From Ascarosepion bandense (lineage: Eukaryota > Mollusca > Cephalopoda > Sepiida > Sepiidae), in NCBI GenBank assembly GCA_037127315.1, contig JBBBDQ010001122.1, positions 3,784,001 to 3,848,000 of the forward strand: DNA of 64,000 bases, in the 5' to 3' direction. A model generated the notes under the pieces. That model searched no databases. It was given only the letters and a program-made list of their open reading frames with translations, and was not told the origin of the DNA. Below are positions 21,231 to 31,925 of the stretch, one piece after another. Position 1 is the stretch's first letter, and every line of letters begins with the position of its first letter. A program made the translations under genes and the position numbers.

Positions 21231-22150
21231 AATTGGAGTAGATAGATCTATCTATCGCCCGGTTCACACTCCACTCACGTCTATTGAACAGGTTAAGAGG
21301 CTCATCCCTTGTTCCCTGTTTAGGATGGGTTTCCGGCTTTCTCTTTTCCAATCTTCTCACTTTGTTTTTTTTTCAATTGGAGTAGATAGATCTATCTATC
21401 GCCCGGTTCACACTCCACTCACGTCTATTGAACAGGTTAAGAGGCTCATCCCTTGTTCCCTGTTTAGGATGTGGTTTCCGGCTTTCTCTTTTCCAATCTT
21501 TTCACTTTGTTTTTTTTTAATTGGAGTAGATAGATCTATCTATCGCCCGGTTCACTCCACCCACGTCCATTGAACAGGTTAAGAAGCTCATCCCTTGTTC
21601 CCTGTTTAGGATGTGGTTTCCGGCTTTCTCTTTTCCAATCTTCTCACTTTGTTTTTTTTTTTAATTGGAGTAGATAGATCTATCTATCGCCCGGTTCACA
21701 CTCCACCCATGTCTATTGAACAGGTTAAGAGGCTCATCCCTTGTTCCCTGTTTAGGATGTGGTTTCCGGCTTTCTCTTTTCCAATCTTCTCACTTTGTTT
21801 TTTTTTTTTAATTGGAGTAGATAGATCTATCTTTCGCCCGGTTCACACTCCACCCATGTCTATTGAACAGGTTAAGAGGCTCATCCCTTGTTCCCTGTTT
21901 AGGATGTGGTTTCCGGCTTTCTCTTTTCCAATCTTCTCACTTTGTTTTTTTTTCAATTGGAGTAGATAGATCTATCTATCGCCCGGTTCACACTCCACCC
22001 ACGTCCATTGAACAGGTTAAGAGGCTCATCCCTTGTTCCCTGTTTAGGATGTGGTTTCCGGCGTTCTCTTTTCCAATCTTTTCACTATTACGTAGACCCC
22101 TGCACATCAGTGGCGTTACCGCCTTGCTCGGGGTGATACGATTTTAAAAA
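21231..22150 (+). mobile_element. VNTR retroelement: six 145-bp units plus LINE-B-like 3' tail
   Basis: Units start AATTGGAGTAGATAGAT at 21231, 21375, 21519, 21663, 21810 and 21955 (periods 144-147). Each carries GATCTATC, CGCCCGGTTCAC, GTTCCCTGTTTAGGATG and a T-run. The sixth leads into CTGCACATCAGTGGCGTTAC, TTGCTCGGGGTGATACGATT and A7. No tRNA promoter is visible. The 82-118-residue frames across it are repeats of one translated unit, not proteins. Confidence 0.88.
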
Positions 22151-22159
22151 AATACAAAA

Positions 22160-23395
22160 ATAGATAGGGTTGTAAGACATGGATATGTCCTCTTAACAGA
22201 TCTATTTAACCAGTACAGGGAAACAATTTTGAGAGAACTAGAAGTCCTACCAGGATTTTGTGACTGACAGTCATAATCTTAACAATAGGATACGCAGATG
22301 GTACAGTGCTGATAGTAAAAACGGAAAGAAAAATACAGGTCCTCCTACAGAAGGTAGCAAGAGAAAGCGAGAAGAACGGACTAAACCTAAACTACAAAAA
22401 AAAAAAAAAAAAAAAAAAAAAATGAATGGTCATCAGCAAAAATAGAAGCTCAAAATACCAATTACAGGTCGTGGATACTAAAATCAAACAGGCAGAGAAT
22501 TTAAATACCTGGGAATTGTGTTGACAGAGAATGGAAAGGTTGACACTGAGACCTGAAGGCGTGTTTGCATGGCCAGGGACGCTTTTTAAAAGCTAAGCAG
22601 AATATTGAGGCAGGAAGATCTCGTTGGAAACAAGAAAAATATCCGCTCTTTGTATATGGCAGCGAATGCTGGACAATCTCTTTAAAGATGAAGGTGAGAC
22701 TCGAAGCAAGAGAAATGTGGTTCTACAGAAGGATGCTGAGAATACTGAGAAAATGGAAACAATAGAACTGTGGTTCTACAGAAGGATGCTGAGAATACTG
22801 AGAAAATAGAAACAACAGAACTGTGGTTCTACAGAAGGATGCTGAGAATACTGAGAAAATGGAAACTGTGGTTCTAACAGAAGGAAATGCTGAGGAATAC
22901 TGAGAAAATGGAAACAACAGAATGTGGTTCACAGAAGGATGCTGAGAATACTGAGAAAATGGAAACAACAGAACTGTGGTTCTACAGAAGGATGCTGAGA
23001 ATACTGAGAAAATGGAAACAACAGAAATGTGGTTCTACAAAAGGAAGCTGAAATTATCATAGATCGAACATGTTAACAACAAGGTTTTGGAGATTATGCA
23101 AACGAAAAATCAAATTATACTTAATATCGGGAACAAACGGCTGAAGTTTCTGAGACATATAATTAGGAAAGAGAGGTTGGAGAAAACAATACTCACAGGA
23201 CGGATAGAGGGAAAGAGACACATGAGGAAGCAACGTGAGACATACCTGGTCGGCTTGAGAAAGTGAATGGCGGACCAGGCTTGGGAGAGATACCAACAGG
23301 AAAATTGTTAACAGCGTCGAGGGATAGAGGTAAATGGAGGTCTTTGATCGCCTAGGTTCTGAAAGACCATGGCTCATAAAGAAGAAGGGGTGCTT
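22160..23395 (+). pseudogene. LINE-A RT palm to C-terminus, disrupted
   Basis: Fragments in changing frames follow the LINE-A RT. HGYVLLTDLFNQY (LSPxLFN block) is at ~22170. TACGCAGATGGT at ~22290 gives YADG, where the active-site YADD should be, so the second catalytic Asp is lost. FKYLGIVLTENGK follows at ~22500, then YGSECWTIS at ~22655, the WFYRRMLRI block, and RFLRHIIRKERLEKTILTGR near 23140. An A-run at 22397-22421 and a 53-bp tandem expansion (22717-23045) interrupt it. The end (TCGCCTAGGTTCTGAAAGAC) is at ~23370. Confidence 0.85.
22717..23045 (+). repeat. 53-bp tandem repeat, seven copies, inside LINE-A
   Basis: GTGGTTCTACAGAAGGATGC recurs at 22717, 22770, 22823, 22868, 22924, 22976 and 23029 (periods 45-56). 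The unit is the WFYRRMLRILRKWK coding block duplicated in place. Confidence 0.9.
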
Positions 23396-23494
23396 AATTA
23401 CAGTTAGTCTCAAGCACTAGTAGAAGGTAAACTAAACTAGAGAAGTGGGTGGTAAGTGCGAAGGTAGCGTTGGTTGTTTGTACGGCAAACATAT

Positions 23495-24115
23495 GTCAGT
23501 CAGTCAGTTAAATGCCATACGTGATACACGCTTGGGCGATCATGTCTCGAAAGAGACATGACTGACTGGGCAGAAGATTATCTCGCATTAGGTTGCCATT
23601 GCTTTCTTCGGTAGACTGCTTGCCGACCAAGGCTATAGAACCCAATCTGTCCTATTATTTGACTCATTGCTAGAGGGAGAAGAGATGTATTATATTATCA
23701 AGTAATAATAAGTGGGTGATCAGTTTATGACTTCATAACAATAGATAATCGATCCCCCACTTTATGACAGTAGAAGCTTTAATTATTTCCAACTGTCATA
23801 TTCAGTCAGTCAGTTAAGTGTCATACGTGATACACGCTTGGGCGATCATGTCTCGAAAGAGACATGACTGACTGGGCAGAAGATTATCCCGCAGTAGGTT
23901 GGCCATTGCTTTCTGCGGTAGACTGGTTGCTGACCAAGGCTATAGAACCCAATCTGTCCTGTTATTTAAACCATAACTGGAAGGAATAGACGGATTAATA
24001 CCTTTCCCAAGGGTAATTTGTGCGTAAGTGAATGCAATGAATTCAACTGGAATTCGAACTCGGCTCCCAGATTTCTCGTTCCGAGCCGATATCCAATGCA
24101 CTACAAACCGAGCAA
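23495..24115 (-). mobile_element. SINE-A / hairpin / SINE-A composite
   Basis: A 5'-truncated SINE-A (23495-23670), ~40-bp linker, the 51-bp hairpin (23711-23762), ~42-bp linker, then a full-length SINE-A (23805-24115), all on the minus strand. The order is the same as at 27041, 30120, 38715 and 48366. Confidence 0.88.
23711..23762. repeat. Composite hairpin, copy a
   Basis: AGTGGGTGATCAGTTT … CGATCCCCCACTTT; arms pair with one or two mismatches across ~20 bases of loop. Confidence 0.85.
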
Positions 24116-24405
24116 AAATATGAAGGCAGCCTTATTGAATTTTAAGGAACGATCGATTTAAATCACAGATATAGGGTGGTCAATGCAAAAGTGAAGATTT
24201 TGAAAAAATCATAACTTGTTCGTCAAATATAAACAGAAATTTGGCCATTATTCATGAGCTAGGGTAGTTACTAGCATGCGTCTTCCTAGAATCTTTAGAA
24301 TCCGGCCCATTTAATTGTATTTTCCCAAAAGATACAACATATTTCCGATGCATCGGCGATACCCTATTAAGATACCCGCACGAGTACATAACATTTATTT
24401 AGAGA

Positions 24406-24917
24406 CTAGCATCATAACCCGGCATTTCCCATGCAACTCAGAACATTTTAGTAGTAGGAAGATACTTTTACATATTTTGTTTTCATTTCAAAAAACAATT
24501 TTTTAAAAAAATATTTCTTTTGTTTCAAAATTACGGGGAAAAATATTAACATTTCTTTGTTGACCAAATGAATTTTTAAAACAGAATAAAAATGAAATAT
24601 AAAGGCTCAATTTTTTTTTTAATAAAAAATATTTTAGTCGTGTTTGACATGTGTGATTTGATTTCTGTGACGTAATTTAGCAACAATCTTAGATCTTAGA
24701 TGTTTTAAAACATTGTAAACAATTGGCTCCATTGGCCAAAAAGTGAAAAAAGGGAAAATTGCTGAACTTCTGAATTTAAACTCAAAAAGTATGTGTCGAC
24801 CTGGCTTCCCTGTAGATATGTGTCCCTAGAAAGTTTGAATGGCGTAGCTTAAAAAATGTAGGCGTGCATAGGGAACAGTTACACACAGACTCACAGATTG
24901 CCTTTTATATGTATAGA
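24406..24917 (-). mobile_element. Non-autonomous Helitron, 512 bp, second 5'-end type
   Basis: Minus strand starts TCTATACATATAAAAGGCAA after A and ends with GGGTTATGATG then CTAG (24406-24409) and T. The interior differs from the 7952 copy; the start resembles the second start inside it (AAAGGCAAGATG). Confidence 0.7.
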
Positions 24918-25084
24918 TTACATATACAATTATATTTAATAATACAATTATTATATTGTTAATTAAATTTTATTGCGTTACAAAAGTGCTTAAATCTTAT
25001 CAACGCAGCTGCTCAAACTGTTCTCCGAGACAATATACAGTCTTGGAGTATTCATGAGCCTTGGACAAACATTTTGGCACTACT

Positions 25085-25425
25085 TCATCAGCTTTTCTCG
25101 CACTTCCCGCCTGTGGAACGTCCTTCCATATACTTGTTTTGCTGACGGCTACAACCTCCAGGAATTTAAATGCAATGTCAATACCCATCTCTTATCCACT
25201 TGACTCCAATTCTTTCTACATTATCCCGTATATCTTGTTCTTTTCCTTCCTCTCTACCTTCTCAGCATGTATTTCCATCCTTCTCTTGTCTTTTCTCTGA
25301 TACCTCCTGTAACTGGTGCTTCTTTCTCTTCACTCTCCTTTTGTCTAAACTTTTACTCTTATGTAGCTCCCTACGCATTAGTGGCGATACCGCCTTGCTT
25401 GGGGTGAAACGATTTAAAAAAATAC
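25085..25425 (+). pseudogene. LINE-B 3' end
   Basis: SFSRTSRLWNVLPYTCFADGYNLQEFKCNVNTHLLST-like reading from 25095, stop, UTR, then the tail CTACGCATTAGTGGCGATAC and TTGCTTGGGGTGAAACGATT with A6. Heavily 5'-truncated. Confidence 0.85.
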
Positions 25426-25589
25426 AGAACTTGCTGATAGATTAAACAGCATAGAATCAATTTCACTTAAGAAGCAGAATCAAACTATTCTTTATTGTCG
25501 CCGTATCAATATGCACTCATAAGGATTTATAACTTAAAGTCTATCAATCAACTAATAATAACGACCTTATTCACTTCTACTCCCATCCA

Positions 25590-26430
25590 GCCTTCGAGAT
25601 TTCACTCGCCCGATCGACTTAAAAAATACTTAATTGGGCGATTGAACTCTTTTGCTTTACTAGCCCGCGGTCGATTAAAAATCTCGCAATGAAACGTGTC
25701 CCTTCAAATATAGAAAAAAGAAATCTGATTCCTTTTACAACCCAAAAGTATCCCATTGAAGATTCACAAGTTACTCAGAATGACCTAAAATGACATTATT
25801 GAACTCTTTGGTCTTATGCATGCCGCCTGATTTATGTCGAAATGTGTGGTTAAACAAAAGACAGTGACATCCTGCAATCATCAAAGCAAGATCTGACAAA
25901 CGGAATTTAGATTGACAAACTCCTGTCTCGCTTTTATCGTCCCGGTCAGTGTAAACATTTGTTTAATTAATGCTTTCAGAGTCGGAACCAAAAGGTCTCT
26001 GTCGCCCAGACTAAAGACGCTCACAGATTTTTAGAAACTCATTTGAAAAAATATTATTTTTGACTCAACATCTATATTTCCTCCCTGCTTACGAAAAGTA
26101 AAAAACGAACATTTCAAAGAAAGAAAAAAAAAAAAAAAAAAAAACGCATACTACTTTCAACCACGCACCGAAAAAGAAAGTATATAAGTAATTTTTTTTT
26201 TTAGAAAATCGTTGAGGAAATCAGATTTGTTTTTTTTAATCATATATGAGATAGAGGGTGTAGTCAAACAGAAAAAAGAAACTACGAAATTACGTACCTC
26301 CACTCATTTGCCAAAACCAAACAAACAAAATAAAACAGCATATTACGATGTTCTTTTAACAAAGTTTAACAAAGTTAATAAAAAGAAAGTTTTATCATCA
26401 AAATGTTTATGCTATTATTAAGAGTAAGGA
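25590..26430 (+). repeat. Interspersed repeat R1, copy 1
   Basis: Matches 44569-45215 over most of its length (TTTCACTCGCCCGATC, ATCTCGCAATGAAACGTGTC, CATTGAAGATTCACAAGTTA, GTTGAGGAAATCAGATTTGT). A ~120-bp block (25825-25945) is absent from the second copy. No coding frame; class unknown. The (A)21 at 26129 lies within it. Confidence 0.75.
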
Positions 26431-27040
26431 TCAAATTCTGTTGTTATTATTTTAAATTTTTTTTAAAATCCTTTCTAACACGTTCAAAATTTTCATTTTT
26501 TGTTTTCTGTCAGTGATTCACGCTATGTTTACGTAAGGTGACTATTAAGAAAATGGAGTCGGTCGAGTAAAATGATTTGTGGGAGAGTAAATTTTACCTC
26601 CTTTTCTACCGCCGGTCGAGTGATTTCTTTTCAAAATCTCAAAGGCTGCTCCCATCACAATTTTGAAAGCAATATTTTTTTCTTTCAGATTAAAGAGCAT
26701 CCCTGGGTGATTAAAATGTCTACGTATGATGTCAAGCAATGAGTAAAACCAGTTTTTCTTTTCCAGTTACTTAAATTCAGTGAAAAAGCCTGTAACATTT
26801 TAATGCCAGATTATCTCCTCGCGATAACATGATTCGGAACCCAGTTTGAAAGAACTGGATCAGTCGACGATCTTTCCGGAAAGTGGTCCTGAGCGCACTG
26901 AGCGCACTGACGCAGGGGTGGAAGCTGCACGGCAGAGTGTCCTTGAGAATCCATCAACTTCGACCTGTCATCGCTCTGCTCAACTAGACATGTTCAGTAA
27001 ATCACTTCAGAAGATTCTGAAACTGAATTTATAAATGTTG
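26431..27040. other. No gene recognised
   Basis: Contains two GGTCGAGT blocks (26560, 26612) in an otherwise unassigned AT-rich stretch. Confidence 0.45.
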
Positions 27041-27655
27041 CCATCAGTCGGTCAGTTAAGTGCTATACGTGATACACTCTTGGGAGATCATGTCTCGAAA
27101 GAAGCATGACTGACTGAGCAGAAGATTATTCCGCAGTAGATTGCCATTACTTTCTGCGGTAGATTGGTTGCCCGTCAAGTCTATAGAACCCAATCTGTCC
27201 TGTTATTTGACTCATAGCTAGAGGAAGAAGAGATGTATTATATTATTAAATATTAATTAGTGGGGGATCAGTTTATTAATTCAGAACAATAGAAAACCGA
27301 TCCCCCACTTTATGCCCACTATAAGCCTTAATCATGTTTCTATTGTATTCAGTCAAGCTGTTAAGTGCCATACGTGAAATTTGGGCGATTTCTCTCGAAA
27401 GAATCATCACTGACTGGGCAGAAGGTTATCCCGCAGTAGTTTGCCATTACTTTCTGAGGTAGACTGGTTGCCAACCAAGGCTATAGAACCCAATCTGTCC
27501 TGTTATTTGACGCATGGCTGGAGGGAAGAGACGGATTAATACCTTTCCCAAGGGTATTTGTGCGTAAGTGAATGCAACGATTTCAATTGAAAATCAAGCT
27601 CGGCTCCCCGATTTCTCGTTCAGAGTCGATATTCATTGCACCACAATGCACATGT
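27041..27655 (-). mobile_element. SINE-A / hairpin / SINE-A composite
   Basis: 5'-truncated SINE-A 27041-27225, hairpin 27259-27310, full SINE-A 27348-27655. The hairpin arms here (AGTGGGGGATCAGTTT / AAAACCGATCCCCCACTT) have a single mismatch. Confidence 0.88.
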
Positions 27656-28057
27656 TTCCGTACAAGATTCAAATAGTTTAAATTTTACTATTCCAACATA
27701 CTCAGCGGCGTTTTATATCGTTCAGTCTTTGAGTGGCCACACTGTATAAATAAAGGACACTCTCCAAAGGTTTTCTTTAAGTAATATATACTTCTGTTCG
27801 GACTCTGTAAGCATGCTGTTTTTCTGTTGATTTTAACAATTTCTACATGCTGTGTACTACAAATGCATAACAACATCTTTATCATTAAATAGAATCACCT
27901 CAGCAATTAATTCTAGCCTGGAGTCTTCCGGTAAAACCTTGCTGATCAAGTAAATAAAAATGGTAGTGTTATCGTTACAAATGTTAAAACGCCGTATAAC
28001 ACGATGTGGATGTCACACAAGATAAGATACATTTGTACTGACATTGTTTATTCGTCT

Positions 28058-28116
28058 TTTTATCTTTACGGTTGTTAGCACATTTCGGCTGTTGTACCCT
28101 TCAGCCGTCATCAGGG
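28058..28116 (-). ncRNA. Decayed hammerhead-like / Penelope-type motif
   Basis: Minus strand CTGATGA, stem GGCTG/CAGCC with a 10-base loop, GAAA, then TGT/ACA, but no U at the cleavage triplet. Probably an inactive relic of the same class of retroelement end. Confidence 0.35.
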
Positions 28117-28237
28117 AATTTTTAATCTTAATTTTTAAAATTCGATCTACGGATACAGATTGTTCTTGTTCTGCTAACTATATCTATGGACATTTCGTCT
28201 TGTCTAGTTTCTATATAGTATTGTTCAGTTATTGTGA

Positions 28238-29220
28238 AATCACATCCCTTGAGGATTATCAACATAAGAAACAATTTAAAATTGATAGTACATGTAACTC
28301 AAAGAGAAAATAATTATATAATCTATATGTTGACGTTCCACGCTATTTTAAACAAACGTCAGGAAGGAAACCCCCATCAATACTGGAAAGAGTGATAACA
28401 GCTACTGAACTTAAGAAACCAAATGACAAAAGAAGAAACCAAATCACTTGAGGACTAACAATAGATGAAACAACTTAAATGGATAGAACACGTAACTTGA
28501 AGAGTAAATAAAGACATAATGAAGATGTTGATGTTCCACACGCTTCAACCAAAAGGTTAGGAAGGAAACCCCCATCAATACTGGAAAGAGCGATAACAGC
28601 TACTGAACTTGAGAAACCAAATGACAAAAGAAGAAACCAAATCACTTGAGGACTAACATTAGATGAAACAACTTAAATGGATAGAACACGTAACTTGAAG
28701 AGTAAATAAAGACATAATGAAGATGTTGATGTTCGACACGCTTCAACCAAAAGGTTAGAAAGAAAACCCCCATCAATACTGGAAAGAGCGATAACAGCTA
28801 CTGAAATTGAGAAACCAAATGACAAAAGAAGAAACCAAATCACTTGAGGACTAACAATAGATGAAACAACTTAAATGGATAGAACACGTAACTTGAAGAG
28901 TAAATAAAGACATAATGAAGATGTTGATGTTCCACACGCTTCAACCAAAAGGTTAGGAAGGAAACCCCCATCAATACTGGAAAGAGCGATAACAGCTACT
29001 GAACTTGAGAAATTAAATGACAAAAGGAGAAACCAAATTACTTGTGGACTATCAACAGAAGAAGCAAATTAAATGAATAGCACACATAACTTGAAGATAA
29101 AATAATGACATAATCAAGATGTTAACACTCCACAGAAGTTCTAGCAGAGGGTTAGGCAGGACCTCCACCTCCCATCAATACTGGAAAGTGTGATAACCGT
29201 GACTAGACTAGAGAACCCTG
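28238..29220 (+). repeat. 198-bp satellite array, five units
   Basis: GATGTTGATGTTCCACACGC-like points recur at 28325, 28523, 28721, 28919 and ~29117. The three central units are nearly identical (AACCCCCATCAATACTGGAA, CAAATCACTTGAGGACTAAC); the outer ones are diverged, as in arrays grown by unequal exchange. No open frame persists. It ends in A13 at ~29230. Confidence 0.92.
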
Positions 29221-29384
29221 CTAACCTAAAACAAAAAAAAAAAAAAGAAATGTTTTAAGAGAGAGATTTTATAAATCTTAACCGAAAACAGTACAGGCTG
29301 CTTAGTTAAAGAATGCCAAATATTTCCTTGTGGAGAAAATGCTATTATTGCTATTATGATATTGTTTACCTTATTTATACTGAG

Positions 29385-29480
29385 TTCAAGTACACAATAC
29401 CCGGCCTAGGTATTGAACCCAGAAGTACTATGACAGCTAATTCAGAAACCAACCCTTTAATTCACTAGGCTATTCGAAGT
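29385..29480 (-). other. tRNA-like SINE head
   Basis: Minus strand box A-like TAGCCTAGTGAATTAAAGG and box B GGGTTCAATACCT about 55 bases apart. Tail not clear. Confidence 0.45.
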
Positions 29481-29569
29481 GAAGAAGTTAAACCCTAATA
29501 ATAACATGCCTTCTGATCAGTGCTGCCACTTGACCCACATAACCCGACTTAGTGAGGCTTCTCTTTTCT

Positions 29570-29820
29570 ACTGTTTTTTGTTGACGCCATCTACGACCGG
29601 ATATGTCTCTCCACCACCCTTGACCTCGGTTGACTTTTATCTATGACCGGATGTATCTGTCAATCATATTTTGCCGGCCATCAACTTTCAAACCGGTTGT
29701 CCTTTGTATTATTTTTATTGTTGCACTTGTTGACATCATCCACGGTTAGATGTATCTGTCAACCGCACTTGTTCTTTGTTGACTTATACACGGCCGGATG
29801 TAACTGTCAATACCCTCTCA
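29570..29820 (+). repeat. Degenerate tandem repeat (GTTGAC…CGGATGTATCTGTCAA)
   Basis: Four loosely spaced copies of a ~50-bp motif (GTTGACGCCATCTACGACCG, GTTGACTTTTATCTATGACC, GTTGACATCATCCACGGTTA, GTTGACTTATACACGGCCGG). The 82-codon frame over it is repeat-derived. Confidence 0.65.
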
Positions 29821-30140
29821 CGTTCAAGGTAATATATTACAATCGTATTAATTTCTACGCTATGCTTACTAAGGAAGTTCTAATAGCCTAGCATATGCGC
29901 TAATTCTTTCATAAGTTTGACTTTAAAGGGTTTTTACTGGTCCAGTATTTGTAGTTAGATAAAATGTTTATGAAGTCAGGGATTACCAATAATTTGAATG
30001 TCAATTGGAGGGAAAATACTCACGCATCATACGATATCATGTTAAGGTATGTTAATACTTCGTTTATGTATGAAGACAAAGACATATTTGAAAAAGTTAT
30101 TAATCTACATATCTAAACACGCATGTGATGCTCAGTTTAT
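29763..30140 (+). repeat. Arm 1 of a 9.5-kb-spaced inverted duplication
   Basis: GGATGTAACTGTCAATACC, CGTTCAAGGTAATATATTAC, GCCTAGCATATGCGCTAATT and ACGCATGTGATGCTCAGTTT match 39395-39765 in reverse. Both arms continue into the SINE-A/hairpin composite at the same junction. Confidence 0.85.
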
Positions 30141-30545
30141 TAACTTCATAACAATAGACTTGTTTGACTGTTATTTGACTCATAGCTAGATGGGGAAGAG
30201 ATCTATTATATCATTAAGTAGTAATAAGTGGGGGATCAGTTTATTACTTCATAACAATATAAAACCGATCCCCCACTTTATGCCTAGTAGAATCTTTAAT
30301 TCTTTCCAACTATAATGTTCAGTCAATCAGTTATGTGCCATACATGATACACGCTCGAAAGAGACATGACTGACTGGGCAGAAGATTATCCCGCAGTAGT
30401 TTTCCATTGCTTTCTGCGGTAGACTGGTTGCCAGCCAAGGCTACAGAACCCAATCTGTCCTATTATTTAACCCATAACTGGAAGGAAGAAACGGATTATT
30501 ACCTTTCCCGAGGGTATTTGTGCGTAAGGAAATGAAAGAAGATTG
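30120..30545 (-). mobile_element. Hairpin / SINE-A composite, truncated
   Basis: Half hairpin (30128-30155), a stub of SINE-A (TTATTTGACTCATAGCTAGA), full hairpin 30227-30277, then SINE-A 30318-30545 without its tRNA head. Confidence 0.8.
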
Positions 30546-30915
30546 ACTGACAAATTCACCGATGTGAAATACCGCTTCATCAATCTAGAGGATATTTTTA
30601 AAGAGATCTTACCGATCTTCATACCAAGCCAGCATATTCCTTCCCAAACTCCATGCGAACGTCGCAGTCTTCAGTGGATAATGATTAGCAGTATTGCGGC
30701 GTCCAGGCATGCCATTAAACGCCATTCTTGAGCATAGTTCGTATTGTGTGAAAGGAGAACCAACTTTCGCTTGCTGCTTGTTGAATTAACTTTCTTCTGA
30801 ACTGCTTCTACTGTCTCTTGTTCACTGGACTTGAAAGGCAGTCTGCTTCTTTGAGTATCAGCTACAGATCCTTTAGCCATGACTTTTGCATAGCAATTCT
30901 TGATTGTCTTTTTTT

Positions 30916-31163
30916 TTTTTTTTAATTGTATCACCCCGAGCAAGGCGGTAACACCACTGATGTGCAGGGGGCTATGTAATAGTGAGAAGATAGGAAAAGA
31001 GAAAGCCAGAAACCACATCCTAACCAGGGAATAAGGGATGAGCCTCTTAACCTGTTCAATAAATGTGGGTGGAGTGTGAACTGGGCGATAGATAGATCTA
31101 TCTACTCCAATTGAAAAAAAAAAACAAAAAACAAAGTGAGAAGATTGGAAAAGAGAAAGCCAT
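30916..31163 (-). mobile_element. VNTR element, ~1.2 units plus tail
   Basis: On plus: T-run, TTGTATCACCCCGAGCAAGG, then the reverse unit to GGGCGATAGATAGATCTATC and CTACTCCAATTG. A second unit is cut after ~25 bp. Confidence 0.85.
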
Positions 31164-31614
31164 ATTCATTTTTGAATTATGGGCATTGACAATGAAGGAT
31201 CTAGAAAAATAAATATCTATTGTACACAAAAAATCCTTTTCTTTCATCTGTAAGATACAGACTTATTAATGTATCCATGTATACCCTATCTGATTATGGT
31301 AATATTGAGCCCAAGTGGATTTATAATCCTACAAAATTCTTTTAGTTGCTTCAACTTGAGCATGTACTCCTCCAATGCATCTCCCCTTAACGCGTCACTA
31401 ACTGGGAACGCTCCTGCAGGGTAAGACCTGCGGCCATGTTTTTAGGGCTTCTAAATTTCAAACAAAATAACCAATCTGAAAAAACAGATACATATATATT
31501 AAATTCTCATACATGGAAGATTAAACCAAAAAAAAAAAAAAAAAAAGAGACGAAAATTACAATGAATAAAGAATGTTTAATTATTTTAAAATAGGGAGTT
31601 ACTTTCAATTATCC

Positions 31615-31618
<4 letters not shown>

Positions 31619-31664
<46 letters not shown>
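31619..31664. repeat. (TA)n microsatellite
   Basis: Pure TA run upstream of the ribozyme-like motif. Confidence 0.95.
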
Positions 31665-31667
<3 letters not shown>

Positions 31668-31789
31668 CCAGTTGAAGAGGACTCAAGGTTTTATTATTTT
31701 GAGTGCTCTGGCATTTATTTTATTATGGACCGTGCTCAATATAATAAATATTATAGAGCTTAATAATTATGTAGTTAAGAATTAATTGT

Positions 31790-31846
31790 ACATCGCGACA
31801 CGGAAATTTCTATGTTTCGAGAAAGATTCTCATCATCAGGCAATGT
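31790..31846 (-). ncRNA. Hammerhead-ribozyme-like motif with complete stems
   Basis: 57 nt on the minus strand: stem I ACATTGC/GCGATGT (7 bp, one G-T), CTGATGA (31833-31839), one extra T, stem II GAGAA/TTCTC with loop TCT, GAAAC (31814-31818), stem III ACA/TGT, cleavage triplet GTC (31797-31799). Every conserved base of the core is present. The unpaired T before stem II also appears in the 36975 motif. It sits ~125 bp from a (TA)n, with AATAAATATTATAGAGC between, a Penelope-like context. Self-cleavage is untested. Confidence 0.65.
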
Positions 31847-31861
31847 TGATATTGGTTGTTG

Positions 31862-31925
31862 GACCTAGTTGCCAATCAAGTAGCGTATGAAGCTCATCAA
31901 AGCAGAAGCCGTGAAAATATTTGAA
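31862..31925 (-). pseudogene. LINE-B fragment
   Basis: Minus strand reads FKYFHGFCFDELHTLL, the LYKYFHGFCSDEL block of LINE-B, then breaks off. Confidence 0.6.

Noticed and set aside
21325..22147. Open frames of 82-118 codons with repeated IGVDRSIYRPVHT
   Set aside because: They translate the 145-bp VNTR unit over and over; the frame shifts between units and there is no start or domain.
28238..29220. Possible CRISPR-like array
   Set aside because: Units are 198 bp and homologous throughout, with no repeat/spacer alternation; the genome is eukaryotic.
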